From CALCNS01 sp964425745 (GTDB taxonomy: Bacteria; Bacillota; JAAYKD01): DNA of 64,000 nt. The position numbers and the translations under genes were made by a program. The stretch covers positions 1 through 64,000 of the forward strand of contig CAYRNW010000008.1 of the NCBI GenBank assembly GCA_964425745.1, written 5' to 3'. Within the stretch, counting starts at the first letter, position 1, and each line of letters begins with the position of its first letter. This document shows, in pieces, positions 1 to 8,190 of this stretch. The notes beneath the pieces were generated by a model, which saw only the letters and a list, made by a program, of their open reading frames with translations, ran no database searches and was not told the DNA's origin.

Positions 1-65
1 TACTCTCGGTCAGGCAATCTAAGCATTTTATGGCCTGTTTGAGCTGGCTATAACAGTACTCGTTA

Positions 66-275
66 ATGTATCCTGCTAAAACTTCATGTGTGTATGCGAA
101 AAATGATCTATCTGCAGTCCGCCTTGACTATGCCGAGGGTTACTTGTACATGAAAGCTACGGAGTATAATGGTATCGAGCTTCAGCTTTCGGACAAGCTG
201 TATGATCCTTTTGAGTCCTCCGTTTTACCACGTGAACAGGGTAAACACATGGAGTTCCTAGAAAGGGTAATTTAA
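66..275 (+). CDS. Doubtful small hypothetical protein (69 aa)
   Basis: An ATG-initiated frame of 69 codons with protein-like composition, but no convincing ribosome binding site before it and no recognised domain. An in-frame stop lies just upstream (TAA at 51-53), so it is not simply the tail of a longer frame. It may be a remnant in a decayed region; no function can be proposed. Confidence 0.25.
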   Translation: MYPAKTSCVYAKNDLSAVRLDYAEGYLYMKATEYNGIELQLSDKLYDPFESSVLPREQGKHMEFLERVI

Positions 276-467
276 TCCTGCTAAATCGTCGCAGTAGACC
301 CAAAGCGAAGGGTGGTTGGTTGAGGACAGGAAGCCCAACCGGACGATGTAGGGATATTGGCACAGCTATAGAGCCCTGTGGACAGCGTGTTCATAGTACG
401 ACTAGATCTGGTTCGAAACCAAAATGCCACTATACCAACAGTCCGTTCTTTGAGGAGGTATTCAACA

Positions 468-761
468 ATGAACGCTAAATATTCATTTATGGAAGCCGCT
501 CCATTAATCGGCTTTATTGAAGAGCACAAAAAGGACATCATTGGGAAACCAATCTGTAAGGTTGCAGATATAACGATTGAACGGTTCTCTGAAGAATTTG
601 AGATAAACGGGACTACAGGAGAAACCAGACCCAATGGTGGTGACTACTTTAAAACAATCACTGTTCACATAGAAAATGGTAGTCGCTTCTATATTTGCGG
701 TAGAGATGCTAGGGATGACGGTTATCTCGATGTTTGGGATGACTCTAGCCGGATTTTTTAA
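468..761 (+). CDS. Hypothetical protein (97 aa)
   Basis: The frame is open further upstream, but a strong GAGGAGGT site sits 8-9 nt before the ATG at 468, which gives a 97-aa soluble protein beginning MNAKYSFMEAAPLIGF. No membrane segment, signal peptide or known motif is visible. The protein is acidic toward its C-terminus (RDARDDGYLDVWDDSS). It lies downstream of a hairpin-rich non-coding stretch (276-467) and upstream of a structured repeat. I do not recognise the family; the good ribosome binding site supports expression. Confidence 0.5.
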   Translation: MNAKYSFMEAAPLIGFIEEHKKDIIGKPICKVADITIERFSEEFEINGTTGETRPNGGDYFKTITVHIENGSRFYICGRDARDDGYLDVWDDSSRIF

Positions 762-838
762 AACGTATCTATATTATCAACTGTTGCCAACACAGTATTA
801 TACGAACTTCTTCTATTTCAAAGGAGGCTTTGCCTGTA

Positions 839-912
839 GCCAATGCTTGCATTGGCGAAGCTCCGGCACTTAAAAGCGTTTGCGAAGCACAACGCGGAAG
901 TGCTGGGGTCAA
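839..912 (+). repeat. Structured repeat, copy A
   Basis: Two consecutive hairpins. The first has a 7-bp stem (839-845 with 850-856). The second has an outer stem GCACTT/AAGTGC (866-871 with 898-903) and an inner stem GCGTT/AACGC around a GCGAAGC loop. The element ends GGGTCAA at 906-912. Copy B at 2533-2604 has the same architecture and the same loop and linker words (CGAAG, GAAGC, GGGTCAA) with different, compensating stem bases. The class is unknown to me; an RNA scaffold of a mobile element is one possibility. Confidence 0.6.
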
Positions 913-935
913 CAACGCACTAAACTGCATAAGAG

Positions 936-967
936 AAGCGACTCGGGAATATGATTCCGGGTCGCTT
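936..967 (+). terminator. Strong hairpin, possible terminator
   Basis: A 13-bp stem (AAGCGACTCGGGA-like left arm, GTCGCTT right arm) with a short loop and no good T-run after it. It follows structured repeat A and precedes the IS21 remnant. It could be a terminator or part of a mobile-element end. Confidence 0.4.
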
Positions 968-1010
968 CCCTTTATTGACTTCTTAGAACGCCAGCTGTAT
1001 GTGGTAATAT

Positions 1011-1350
1011 AAAGTATACCATTTAGGGACATATGAAATGGGCCAAATCTCGCCACAAAGTATACCTGTGCTCGCCAGAAAAGGGACCACCTTTAGCCTG
1101 TAATGTGTTAAACTTTCTGAGAGAAGAAAACTCAGAAAGGAACTTAACAGATGAAGGAGTTCAAGATGTATAGAAAATTAAAGACCTATTGCTCAAGGGT
1201 TTTTCCGAAAGAAAAACTTCAGAGATGTTAGGTATAAATCGGAAAACCGTGAACAGGTATCATAACATGACCCTGGATGAAGACGTGGACAAAACAGCAC
1301 GACCTCTTATTCGTATCATTAAAACCTTCTTAAACACAGTATTATTTTAG
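1011..1350 (+). mobile_element. IS21-family remnant (left end plus start of istA)
   Basis: Two copies of AAAGTATACC (1011-1020 and 1057-1066) sit 46 bp apart, followed by a 9-bp perfect hairpin (CTTTCTGAG/CTCAGAAAG) and then the beginning of an istA-like gene. Subterminal repeats before istA are typical of IS21-type left ends. No istB, no rest of istA and no right end are visible, so this is a truncated and immobile copy. Confidence 0.6.
1151..1350 (+). pseudogene. istA: IS21 transposase IstA, N-terminal fragment with frameshift
   Basis: From ATG 1151 the frame reads MKEFKMYRKLK and then must shift to read DLLLKGFSERKTSEMLGI and NRKTVNRYH, the helix-turn-helix expected at the start of IstA. 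The shifted frame ends at TAG 1348-1350. Full-length IstA is about 400-500 aa, so only the DNA-binding N-terminus is left. The short downstream frame runs into the tail of the convergent Abi-like pseudogene, with 9 nt of overlap. Confidence 0.65.
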
Positions 1351-2397
1351 AAACGTTATGTTGGTCCACATTGGTCCAAAGCCCATTCGTTTCATAACTG
1401 CGTCAATAGGTATAGTATGCAATTGTTTCTGTAACTTGCCAAACGCAGCCTTCATCAATTTTATAAACTCATTTAGTTCACTTTTACTCAATAGCAGAGC
1501 AAATATGATGGCAATTGCATATGCATCATTGGTTCCGTATGTGTAAGATCCATCTCTAGCTCTAATGATTTCTAAGCTGTCAAAGCCTTTAATGCTTTTT
1601 GTGTGGAGGCGACGGCGAAATGTAATATCAAAGAAGCGTTCATCATGAGCACATTTGTTTCGTGCTAAACCTAACATTTCCATAATTTTATGAAGTTCGT
1701 CCGGAGCAACATTGAATTGTTTGGCAATCACTGATTTGTCTGCAGGCTTCATATTCAAATAGAAATATGTGATTTTCCCAAAAGTAAGAACATTTACAAG
1801 GACCCATAGTGGTATGTAACCATGACGAGTCATGTAGTGCGTAACAGCTTGATGATGATTACCCATCTGCCGCGCAATTTCCTGTTGAATATCACCGATT
1901 TACTTTATAACGGATTGTGTGTTTCCTTCAGCACTAATTTGCTGGACCTTTACCAAATCAGCAGGAAGTTCAAGATTGTTCCGTTTGGCTACATAGGATA
2001 ATTGATTGCTATCCGTCGCTGCTTGGCATTGGAAATTATCTAGCTTCAAATAATTGTCATATCCGTACTTAGATGAGAATTCGTGCGCAACGACAGTTTT
2101 TAATCTGTTTTCAACTATTAATAGAAATTTAAGGTAAATATTTCTGATTTCTCGATCAAAGGAAAATAGAGAATAAACTTCATCAAAAGTCGTGCCTGTC
2201 CTTTATGTTTCATCGACTGTTTCGGTAGCTTGGGTTGCCAAAAACAAATCTCTATACCCGTTAATGACATTGTAGTAGTTTTCACCTTCCAAAATCCGCA
2301 TAACGCGCGAACCTTGAGAGCCTTTTTCGATAATCATCCCTCTGCTACGAAGAGTGGCTAGTAATTGGCGATATGTTTTGAATACTTTTTTCCCCAT
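1342..2397 (-). pseudogene. abiF: AbiF/AbiD-type (Abi_2) HEPN protein, two nonsense codons
   Basis: One continuous reading frame of about 351 codons from ATG 2397 (strong AGGAGGC site) to 1342, broken by two in-frame TAA codons at 2205-2203 and 1902-1900. The pieces join without a frame change: an N-terminal part (MGKKVFKTYRQLLATLRSRG), a middle part containing FDEVYSLFSFDREIRNIYLKF, and a C-terminal part with the HEPN RNase motif RNKCAH (about residues 246-251 of the joined frame). Length and motifs fit the Abi_2 family of abortive-infection proteins. The promoter and a leader RNA upstream look intact. The last 174 codons (from ATG 1866) keep the HEPN motif and could in principle still be translated, but no good ribosome binding site is obvious there. 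Confidence 0.75.
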
Positions 2398-2413
2398 AAT
2401 GCCTCCTATACTA

Positions 2414-2469
2414 TAAAAAAGCCCCCGGGCCCGAAGGACACCGGAGGACAAACTAGCAATATTCTTTGT
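2414..2469 (-). ncRNA. Leader RNA upstream of abiF, terminator-like
   Basis: Between the promoter (2476-2503) and the abi start codon (2397) lies a short transcript ending in a GC-rich hairpin (2421-2447, CCTCCGG... TTCG loop ...CCGGGGG, two bulged U residues) followed by a U-run (2415-2420). A structured RNA directly upstream of abiF genes is a known arrangement (abiF RNA motif; AbiF-ncRNA pairs proposed as toxin-antitoxin like). I see the hairpin and promoter directly; membership in that RNA family is inference. Confidence 0.55.
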
Positions 2470-2475
2470 AACCCT

Positions 2476-2503
2476 ATTATAGCACACCCGTGAGTTTTGT
2501 CAA
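2476..2503 (-). promoter_or_regulatory. Consensus sigma-A promoter of the abiF locus
   Basis: TTGACA (2503-2498) and TATAAT (2481-2476) with a 16-bp spacer, reading toward the leader RNA and abiF. Both hexamers match the consensus perfectly. Confidence 0.8.
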
Positions 2504-2532
2504 CACACTTTTTTGGTGGAGGGAACCCGTAA

Positions 2533-2604
2533 GCATTCCGCAGGAATGCGAAGCAAGGGCACTTGGTAGCGTTTTCGAAGAAAACGAGGGAAGTGCCGGG
2601 TCAA
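2533..2604 (+). repeat. Structured repeat, copy B
   Basis: Hairpin 1 is GCATTCC/GGAATGC (2533-2539 with 2543-2549). Hairpin 2 has an outer stem GGCACTT/AAGTGCC (2558-2564 with 2591-2597) and an inner stem CGTTTTC-GAA-GAAAACG (2570-2586). It ends GGGTCAA (2598-2604). Relative to copy A the stem bases differ but pairing is kept, while loop and linker words are conserved. The rest of the gap to the next gene (2605-2725) shows nothing I can interpret. Confidence 0.6.
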
Positions 2605-2725
2605 CCAGCTTGACAAGACCTGTCTAGCACGACAAACGCACAAATTGTGCATGGTGACCGCAGCCATTGTTCGCGGCCTCCACGCAAATTGGAATACTCA
2701 GTAAGTCACAGATTTGAACGATACA

Positions 2726-4066
2726 TTAAAGCAGTTCTGCCATGTACAGCGGTAAATGTATGATCCCGTCTTTTATCATCACATCTTTTGTATAGAGAAT
2801 GTATGAGTTACCGATGACAGACGAAAAATGATTTCGAAATTTATCGAGAGAAGAATGTGAACGGCAATTGCCAGACTTGATCTCCACAGGTGAAATCTTC
2901 TTTCCCTCTGCAATCAGGAAATCGATCTCCATGTGGTTTTCGCGCATCAGATTGTCGGAACGGGAATAGAAATACAGACGAGATCTCCCGTGGCGAAGCA
3001 TCTGGGCGACAATGTTTTCCATAAGCATTCCCTCATTGATATTTAGCTTATCAAAAAGAATAGCTCGATAAAGCTCATTGTCGGTGAATTTTTTATCTTT
3101 GAAGGTATGAGTAACAAGCAGTCCTGTATCCGCCATGTAGCACTTTTGCGTTGTATTGTCTGAACTCAAGGCAAGACCAACGTTAGGATCGGTTGCATTG
3201 AAACAGGTATTGACAACCATGGCTTCATTGAGCCAAATAAAAGAATCTTCAAAGGTTCTGAACCGAGCCTGTTTACCTAGTGAGGAGAGTTTATACTTCT
3301 TTTCCTTTTTGGAAAGTTGCCCTGGAATATTGTCGAAGACAGCGAACACCTTCTCTTCGTACCCTTCTGCGAATTTTACAACATCGTCCCTATAGAGTTT
3401 TAAAATTCGTCGCTTGGCAACATCGGAAGATTCAAAGTCTTTGCCGTTCATGTAAGCTAGAACGGACTGCGGCATACCGCCCACAAGAATATACTGTCGA
3501 AAGTCATTCATGATTTTACGGTGCAAAGCAGCCCCAAGCGGCTTTTTTGTTTCAAAGCAATACTTTATCAGAGGATAGGTCGCCTCGTCGCCCATTGCCC
3601 ATAGAAACTCCTCAAAGTCAAGCGGGAACATTTCGATGTGATCCTCTTCTGAAGGGATGATAATATCCTGCACGTTCTTTTTCAAACGAATCAACGAACC
3701 TGTTTCGAGGTAATCGAATCTGCCGTCAGCTATAAGATATTTGATAAGCTGCCGCGCTCTAGGATATTGCTGAACCTCATCAAAGATGATCAGCGACTCG
3801 CGCTTATGAAGAACAGTGGAATAAAAGGCGGCGAGTTTTGCGAAGAAAAGATCTAGGTCAGAACTGTCATAGATAAATAAATCAAGAACATCCTTCGCTG
3901 CATTTCCAAAGTCAATCAGAATATAGCTTTTGTACTCTGCCTTGGCAAATTTCTCTGCAAGATAGCTTTTACCGACACGCCGCGCACCATCAATCATCAT
4001 GGCAGTTGCGCCATTGCTACTCTTTTTCCAAGCAACTAGCTCATCATAAATCTTTCTTTTCAGCAT
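2726..4066 (-). CDS. AAA-type ATPase with DUF4143 domain
   Basis: A 446-aa protein of the common AAA/DUF4143 family. The Walker A motif is GARRVGKS (about residues 27-34) and the Walker B-like motif is LIIFDEVQ (about 92-99). The C-terminal part contains EIDFLI...PVEIKSG, the nuclease-like lysine-containing motif seen at the end of these proteins. The ATG at 4066 is preferred over a GTG at 4075 because AAGAGGTG overlaps the GTG and is well spaced from the ATG. The family is patchily distributed and its role is not settled. It stands alone between decayed genes, with a three-copy repeat array just upstream that may be its control region. Confidence 0.85.
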   Translation of the reverse strand: MLKRKIYDELVAWKKSSNGATAMMIDGARRVGKSYLAEKFAKAEYKSYILIDFGNAAKDVLDLFIYDSSDLDLFFAKLAAFYSTVLHKRESLIIFDEVQQYPRARQLIKYLIADGRFDYLETGSLIRLKKNVQDIIIPSEEDHIEMFPLDFEEFLWAMGDEATYPLIKYCFETKKPLGAALHRKIMNDFRQYILVGGMPQSVLAYMNGKDFESSDVAKRRILKLYRDDVVKFAEGYEEKVFAVFDNIPGQLSKKEKKYKLSSLGKQARFRTFEDSFIWLNEAMVVNTCFNATDPNVGLALSSDNTTQKCYMADTGLLVTHTFKDKKFTDNELYRAILFDKLNINEGMLMENIVAQMLRHGRSRLYFYSRSDNLMRENHMEIDFLIAEGKKISPVEIKSGNCRSHSSLDKFRNHFSSVIGNSYILYTKDVMIKDGIIHLPLYMAELL

Positions 4067-4124
4067 AATAATCACCTCTTGTATTGATAGTATATTCTCA
4101 ATCCTAGCTTATTATTACACATAA

Positions 4125-4209
4125 ATCACGAAAAAGCAAGTTGTAAATCAAAGAAGTATCACGAAAAAGCAGGTTGGCGCAATAGATAACATCACGAAAA
4201 AGCAAACTG
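4125..4209 (-). repeat. Three 33-bp-spaced direct repeats upstream of the ATPase gene
   Basis: ATCACGAAAAAGCA followed by a related AGTTG/GGTTG/AACTG tail occurs at 4125-4143, 4158-4176 and 4191-4209, exactly 33 bp apart start to start, with unrelated 14-bp intervals. It starts about 60 bp upstream of the ATPase start codon. The exact spacing of about three helical turns suggests a multimeric protein binding site such as iterons or an autoregulatory operator. It is too short to be a CRISPR array. Confidence 0.7.
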
Positions 4210-4353
4210 CTGGTTGATAGGTTTGATCCTATATCATAATTTGAGTTAATTCAGTTTCCGTGATACACTATGACCGGCGTCATAGGTTGGTGAACGAAAA
4301 GGCCAAGCCAACCAAACTACTCAAAATGAATATCTATTCTGTATACTGTAAGG

Positions 4354-4740
4354 ATGATGTATATGAACCAAGGTGAATTCGTTATGCAAATTGATTTTCA
4401 TCCTAAAAACATTATTATACTTGAAGGCCAATTAGCTGGGATCATTGATTGGGAGTGTTCACAATTTGGAGAAGCAGACTTCGAGTTAGCACATCTGTTT
4501 CATTGGTGCATCTACCCATCGAATCCGGATAATCATCTTTCCCCATACTTACAATCCGTTATGAAACACCTTTCGTCTACTTCGGGTGTGCCCAACTTAG
4601 AAAAGCGGTTGACTATTTACCAGTTGGAACACGAGTTGAATCAACTGATTTGGAATGGCTTGAAGCAGGAAGAGGAGAGAATGCAGAGAATAAATGGATG
4701 GCTTAGCGGTCAGATTAACGCATTGCTGGGGGAATGGTAA
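4354..4740 (+). pseudogene. Aminoglycoside-phosphotransferase-like kinase, C-terminal fragment
   Basis: The 128-aa frame contains IDFHPKNIIILEGQLAGII and then DWECSQFGEADFELAHL, the catalytic loop (D, N) and metal-binding DWE segment of the APH / choline-kinase fold, followed by the helical C-lobe. The N-lobe of about 150-180 aa is missing, and no matching sequence is found in the 270 bp upstream. It is therefore an inactive 5'-truncated relic. Substrate cannot be told. Confidence 0.65.
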
Positions 4741-4961
4741 ATGGTAGCTATAAATCGCGTAAAAACAAATCACTAGATATTCTTGCATCGAACTGCTTTT
4801 GGGAGGGGCTGGCTGATACACTTCATTCTATGATTACACAACGGAATATTCCCAAAACCAGGTCATTTATTAGGATCTGTCGGGTAATACTTTGTCGTTG
4901 TTTATTGTTTTTTAAGGGTCCTCATTAGCTTTGCCTTCACATATGGGTTAGAAAACTGCAT

Positions 4962-5001
4962 AAAAATAGCGGCTTAGAAGTGATTCCGAGTCGCTATTTT
5001 T
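4962..5001 (-). terminator. Bidirectional terminator
   Basis: AAAAATAGCG ... CGCTATTTTT with A and T runs on both sides, placed just after the stop codon of the XRE-TPR regulator on the minus strand. The preceding stretch 4741-4961 holds only unconvincing short frames. Confidence 0.75.
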
Positions 5002-5019
5002 AAAAGATATAGAAAACGA

Positions 5020-5949
5020 TTATTGACTCGCGAACCTTTTTAAGCGATTTTCAAATTTTCTTCTAGCTTGCTGCGAATCATAACCATTTTTCGAGAATTC
5101 TTCGGGCAACCAATCAATTGAATAAGTCATGAGCTCCGTTATACGCTTTGTATCCATTTTCTTGAGTAGAATTCGATACAGCATTTCATGAGCAATTATA
5201 ACGACTAGACTTGGATATTCGTTTCTAGATTTCTGAATCTTCCAAAGGATTTCACATGCTAAATCTATCTTTCCAGATCTCCATTGGCATTCGGCAAGTA
5301 GAACATCCAAGTTCCTAGACTGAAAGTTCCTTTGGACTTCTTCACATAATTGAAGTGCTGAGTTGCTCTGGCCCGTAACTAGGTAGCCAAAAACAAGGTT
5401 ATGAAAAGATTGTAATGTGGGGTTTAAATCGGCCTTTGATTTAAGTTCGTCTAAAACATCATATGTACCGTAATACAATATCTGCAATAAAATTCTTTTG
5501 TTGTGAATTTGAAACATTTTTTCTTGATCAATGTCACTAACTTCATTAATCAGTTCGTCGATGCGAGTAATTAAGTTATGAGACTGATGAAGTAAATGTG
5601 TCATTTCTATTGAGATTAATCTAAACTCCATTTCGTCGTCCGGTTTCGCTTCATCACTAAGCTTAACTAGGTCCATGGCTTTTTCATACTCATCAAGGTC
5701 TAAATCAAAATAGTACCTTGAAATAGATTTTTTGATTTGTTCCTTATTGCTATACATCATTATGTTATCAATGGTTGTATTTAATACGGATGCCAAGACA
5801 GGCAACAATTCACTTGCTGGAAGAGTTTTTCCTTGTTCCCAATTATAAACAGTAGCAAGGGATACCCTTGTCTTCTCTGCTAAATCGTTTGGAGTTAAAT
5901 CTCTACCTTCTCTTAATTCCCGAATTTTATTTCCGATGTTTTGTTTCAT
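5020..5949 (-). CDS. XRE-family regulator with TPR-like C-terminus
   Basis: A 309-aa protein. Residues about 5-60 form a helix-turn-helix of the XRE type (IRELREGRDLTPNDLAEKT, then SLATVYNWEQGKTLP). The remaining 240 residues are helical and repetitive, consistent with a tetratricopeptide-type sensor domain as in Rgg/PlcR-like regulators, which often bind peptides. A good AGGAGGC site precedes the ATG. It is divergent from the ABC exporter operon starting at 6393, which is its likely target. The ligand is unknown. Confidence 0.8.
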   Translation of the reverse strand: MKQNIGNKIRELREGRDLTPNDLAEKTRVSLATVYNWEQGKTLPASELLPVLASVLNTTIDNIMMYSNKEQIKKSISRYYFDLDLDEYEKAMDLVKLSDEAKPDDEMEFRLISIEMTHLLHQSHNLITRIDELINEVSDIDQEKMFQIHNKRILLQILYYGTYDVLDELKSKADLNPTLQSFHNLVFGYLVTGQSNSALQLCEEVQRNFQSRNLDVLLAECQWRSGKIDLACEILWKIQKSRNEYPSLVVIIAHEMLYRILLKKMDTKRITELMTYSIDWLPEEFSKNGYDSQQARRKFENRLKRFASQ

Positions 5950-6058
5950 ATTTAGCCTCCTCAGACAAATAATACATTCTTCAGAGTCTGCTTGATATCC
6001 TTTTTTTGTGGAAATCTCAAAAGAAAAGAAACGACATAATCCCCAGTTTTAACATGTA

Positions 6059-6325
6059 TTATGGCTGAACAAATGGGGGTTTATGCATAATTACATTGCT
6101 TATTCGACTTCCGAAAAAAGACATTCTATCTTGAATGACCAGCCCTCCTTTGCAGCTTATATCAATTATACTAACCTTGCTTGGGTCATTTTTGCATTGA
6201 ACTAACAGCGTTTCAAATAGATTAGAAGGATTTAAAATATGTTTTTCTTGAGTTCCGTTACTCGACAACATATAATCAAAATTAGGTCTTTTGTGATACT
6301 GAAATGTAAAGCCCACTAATTTCAT
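6059..6325 (-). CDS. Hypothetical protein (88 aa)
   Basis: An 88-codon ATG frame between the XRE-TPR regulator and the divergent ABC exporter operon. The ribosome binding site is weak (AGAAAG). There is no signal peptide, membrane segment or recognised motif; the composition is protein-like. Its position suggests it could be co-regulated with the exporter. It may be spurious. Confidence 0.35.
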   Translation of the reverse strand: MKLVGFTFQYHKRPNFDYMLSSNGTQEKHILNPSNLFETLLVQCKNDPSKVSIIDISCKGGLVIQDRMSFFGSRISNVIMHKPPFVQP

Positions 6326-6392
6326 AATGATGTCTTTCTAATCATTTCAATATTAAGAAAACAATTATCAAAGATAGAGAGAGGTGCATATT

Positions 6393-7073
6393 ATGGATAA
6401 CCAAATTGTAGCAATCAAAGGGGATAGATTACGCCGGGTCTTCCATCTGGGAGATCAGGAAGTTCGTGCATTAGATGAGATCAACATTGAAGTGTATCAG
6501 GGGGAGCTTGTCATGCTCCTTGGCCCTTCGGGTTCGGGAAAAACAACTCTTTTGCATACCTTGTCTGGTTTAGATGCACCGGATCGAGGAGAAGTTTTCG
6601 TTGACGACGTGTCAATCTATAAACTGAATGACAATAAGTTATCTCATTTGAGAAGCCGGTCTTTCGGTTTCATTTTTCAGTCGTTTAACTTATTACCAAA
6701 CCTGACCGCTTTGGAAAATGTACAGATTCCTTTACGCATTACTGGTCAACCCAACCCTGTAGAGAGATCCATGGAAATGTTGACAAGGGTTGGTTTGGGC
6801 GACCGGGCACAACACCGACCGGGACAACTCTCAGGAGGAGAACAACAGAGGGTTACTGTAGCCCGTGCATTAGTATCAAAACCGAAAATCGTCTTTGCCG
6901 ATGAACCGACCGGAAACTTAGATTCCGTGACCAGCATGGAGATCATGAATCTGCTGCAGGAAATGGTCCACGAAAATAACTCAGCCTGTTTAATGGTTAC
7001 TCATAATGCTGAACTGGTTCCGTTAGCAAATCGGGTATTAAACTTGAGAGACGGGAAAATGGTAAACAAGTAA
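6393..7073 (+). CDS. ABC transporter ATP-binding protein, MacB/LolD type
   Basis: A 226-aa ATPase. The Walker A motif GPSGSGKTTLL lies near residue 40, the signature is LSGGEQQRVTVARAL, and Walker B is KIVFADEPTGNLDS followed by the H-loop MVTHNAEL. The EPTGNLDS box is typical of the LolD/MacB/FtsE exporter group that works with FtsX-like permeases. The ATG at 6393 is chosen because GAGAGGTG lies 6 nt before it; a GTG at 6384 overlaps that site. It is first in a three-gene operon with two permeases, divergent from an XRE-TPR regulator, and probably moves a peptide, lipid or drug outward. Confidence 0.92.
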   Translation: MDNQIVAIKGDRLRRVFHLGDQEVRALDEINIEVYQGELVMLLGPSGSGKTTLLHTLSGLDAPDRGEVFVDDVSIYKLNDNKLSHLRSRSFGFIFQSFNLLPNLTALENVQIPLRITGQPNPVERSMEMLTRVGLGDRAQHRPGQLSGGEQQRVTVARALVSKPKIVFADEPTGNLDSVTSMEIMNLLQEMVHENNSACLMVTHNAELVPLANRVLNLRDGKMVNK

Positions 7074-7095
7074 AATACCAAGGGAGAAAACGAAT

Positions 7096-8169
7096 ATGTT
7101 CAAACTAACGGTAAAGCTTATCCAATGGAATCTCACCAGGAATCGACTACAGTTATTGATTATGGTATTAGCTGTGATCGGTTCTTTGAGCAGTTATGTA
7201 CTTTTAGGAACAGCATTAAACGAAATGTCAGAAAAAGTTGTGGATGTGCAAAGATCTGACTGGCCATTTGACATTGAAATCATTGGTAATATTGATGATG
7301 AGGAAATGAAAAAAATCATGGACATCCAAGGTGTGAAATATATTGAAGAAGTATACACAACAGAAGCTTTTGTATATTCCAGCGAAATGGAGTTTTTGCT
7401 GATACCTAAAGAAGATACTAAAATACTCATAGAAATGGAAGTTGGAAATGTACCAACCAATGTTAACGAGATCGCAATTCCGGGGCAGTTAGCAGCAGCT
7501 TATCAATTAAATGTTGGCGACCGTTTAAAAGTATTACCGAGCATATCAATTCCGCCTATTGAATACGAAATATCGGGAATAGTGAGCAGTAAAAAAGGGG
7601 TCGTTACAAAACTTTTGCTCAATGAAGAAGGGTTCCTGAGACTATCCTCACTTTTTAGTAAAAAAGCGATACAGTTGGATGGAAAAGTCGATATTGGTTT
7701 TGTTGAAGACGAGTTAGAAAAGGTCGATGCCGGATACATCATTGAAAAATACGAAGAAAATTATTCCAATACAAAAAACAGTCTAGGGTTGTCTGACACT
7801 ATGGTTATGAGTTTGCGTTTCTTAATATTAGGAATCACAGCAACCTCGCTAGCAGTTTTGCTCTATATCGGACAGCGAAGTGGGGCCTATCAAACCGGCG
7901 TTTTATTGGCTATGGGAATCAAGAAACCATGGTTAATGCTTCCTACCATGATCCAAACGACGATCACATTCCTTATTGGATTTTTAGTAACGGCTGCCAT
8001 TCTGCCATTCGTATCGATTTCCTTGGGGTTAGTAACAAAACCACTGGATATTCTGTGGACGTTGATAAAAGATGTGGCGGTTTATTATGGCGTTGGCTTG
8101 TTCAGTACTTTGATCATTACTATGCAGTTTTTAGGAACACCTATTCCTAAATTATTCAAAGACGCTTAG
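7096..8169 (+). CDS. FtsX-like ABC permease, first subunit
   Basis: A 357-aa membrane protein with one N-terminal transmembrane segment (about residues 18-40), a long extracytoplasmic region containing a MacB-like periplasmic core, and three C-terminal membrane segments. This is the FtsX/MacB topology. It lies 22 bp after the ATPase gene, with GGGAG before its ATG, and pairs with the second permease downstream to form a heterodimeric exporter. Confidence 0.85.
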   Translation: MFKLTVKLIQWNLTRNRLQLLIMVLAVIGSLSSYVLLGTALNEMSEKVVDVQRSDWPFDIEIIGNIDDEEMKKIMDIQGVKYIEEVYTTEAFVYSSEMEFLLIPKEDTKILIEMEVGNVPTNVNEIAIPGQLAAAYQLNVGDRLKVLPSISIPPIEYEISGIVSSKKGVVTKLLLNEEGFLRLSSLFSKKAIQLDGKVDIGFVEDELEKVDAGYIIEKYEENYSNTKNSLGLSDTMVMSLRFLILGITATSLAVLLYIGQRSGAYQTGVLLAMGIKKPWLMLPTMIQTTITFLIGFLVTAAILPFVSISLGLVTKPLDILWTLIKDVAVYYGVGLFSTLIITMQFLGTPIPKLFKDA

Positions 8170-8190
8170 ATAGACTAAGGAGTTGATCAT

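Noticed and set aside
276..467. tRNA gene
   Set aside because: A T-arm-like hairpin is present, but the acceptor stem pairs only five of seven bases and no D-arm is found.
830..1012. 60-aa frame over structured repeat A
   Set aside because: It runs through the two hairpins of the repeat and a further hairpin, so it is a by-product of the structured element.
1900..2205. Stop-codon readthrough or recoding in abiF
   Set aside because: The two interruptions are TAA, not TGA, and no stem-loop or suppression context was seen; ordinary nonsense mutation is simpler.
4125..4209. CRISPR array
   Set aside because: Only three repeats of 19 bp with 14-bp intervals; too short and too few, with no cas genes nearby.
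4734..4928. 64-aa frame after the kinase fragment
   Set aside because: No ribosome binding site, low-complexity composition and no motif.
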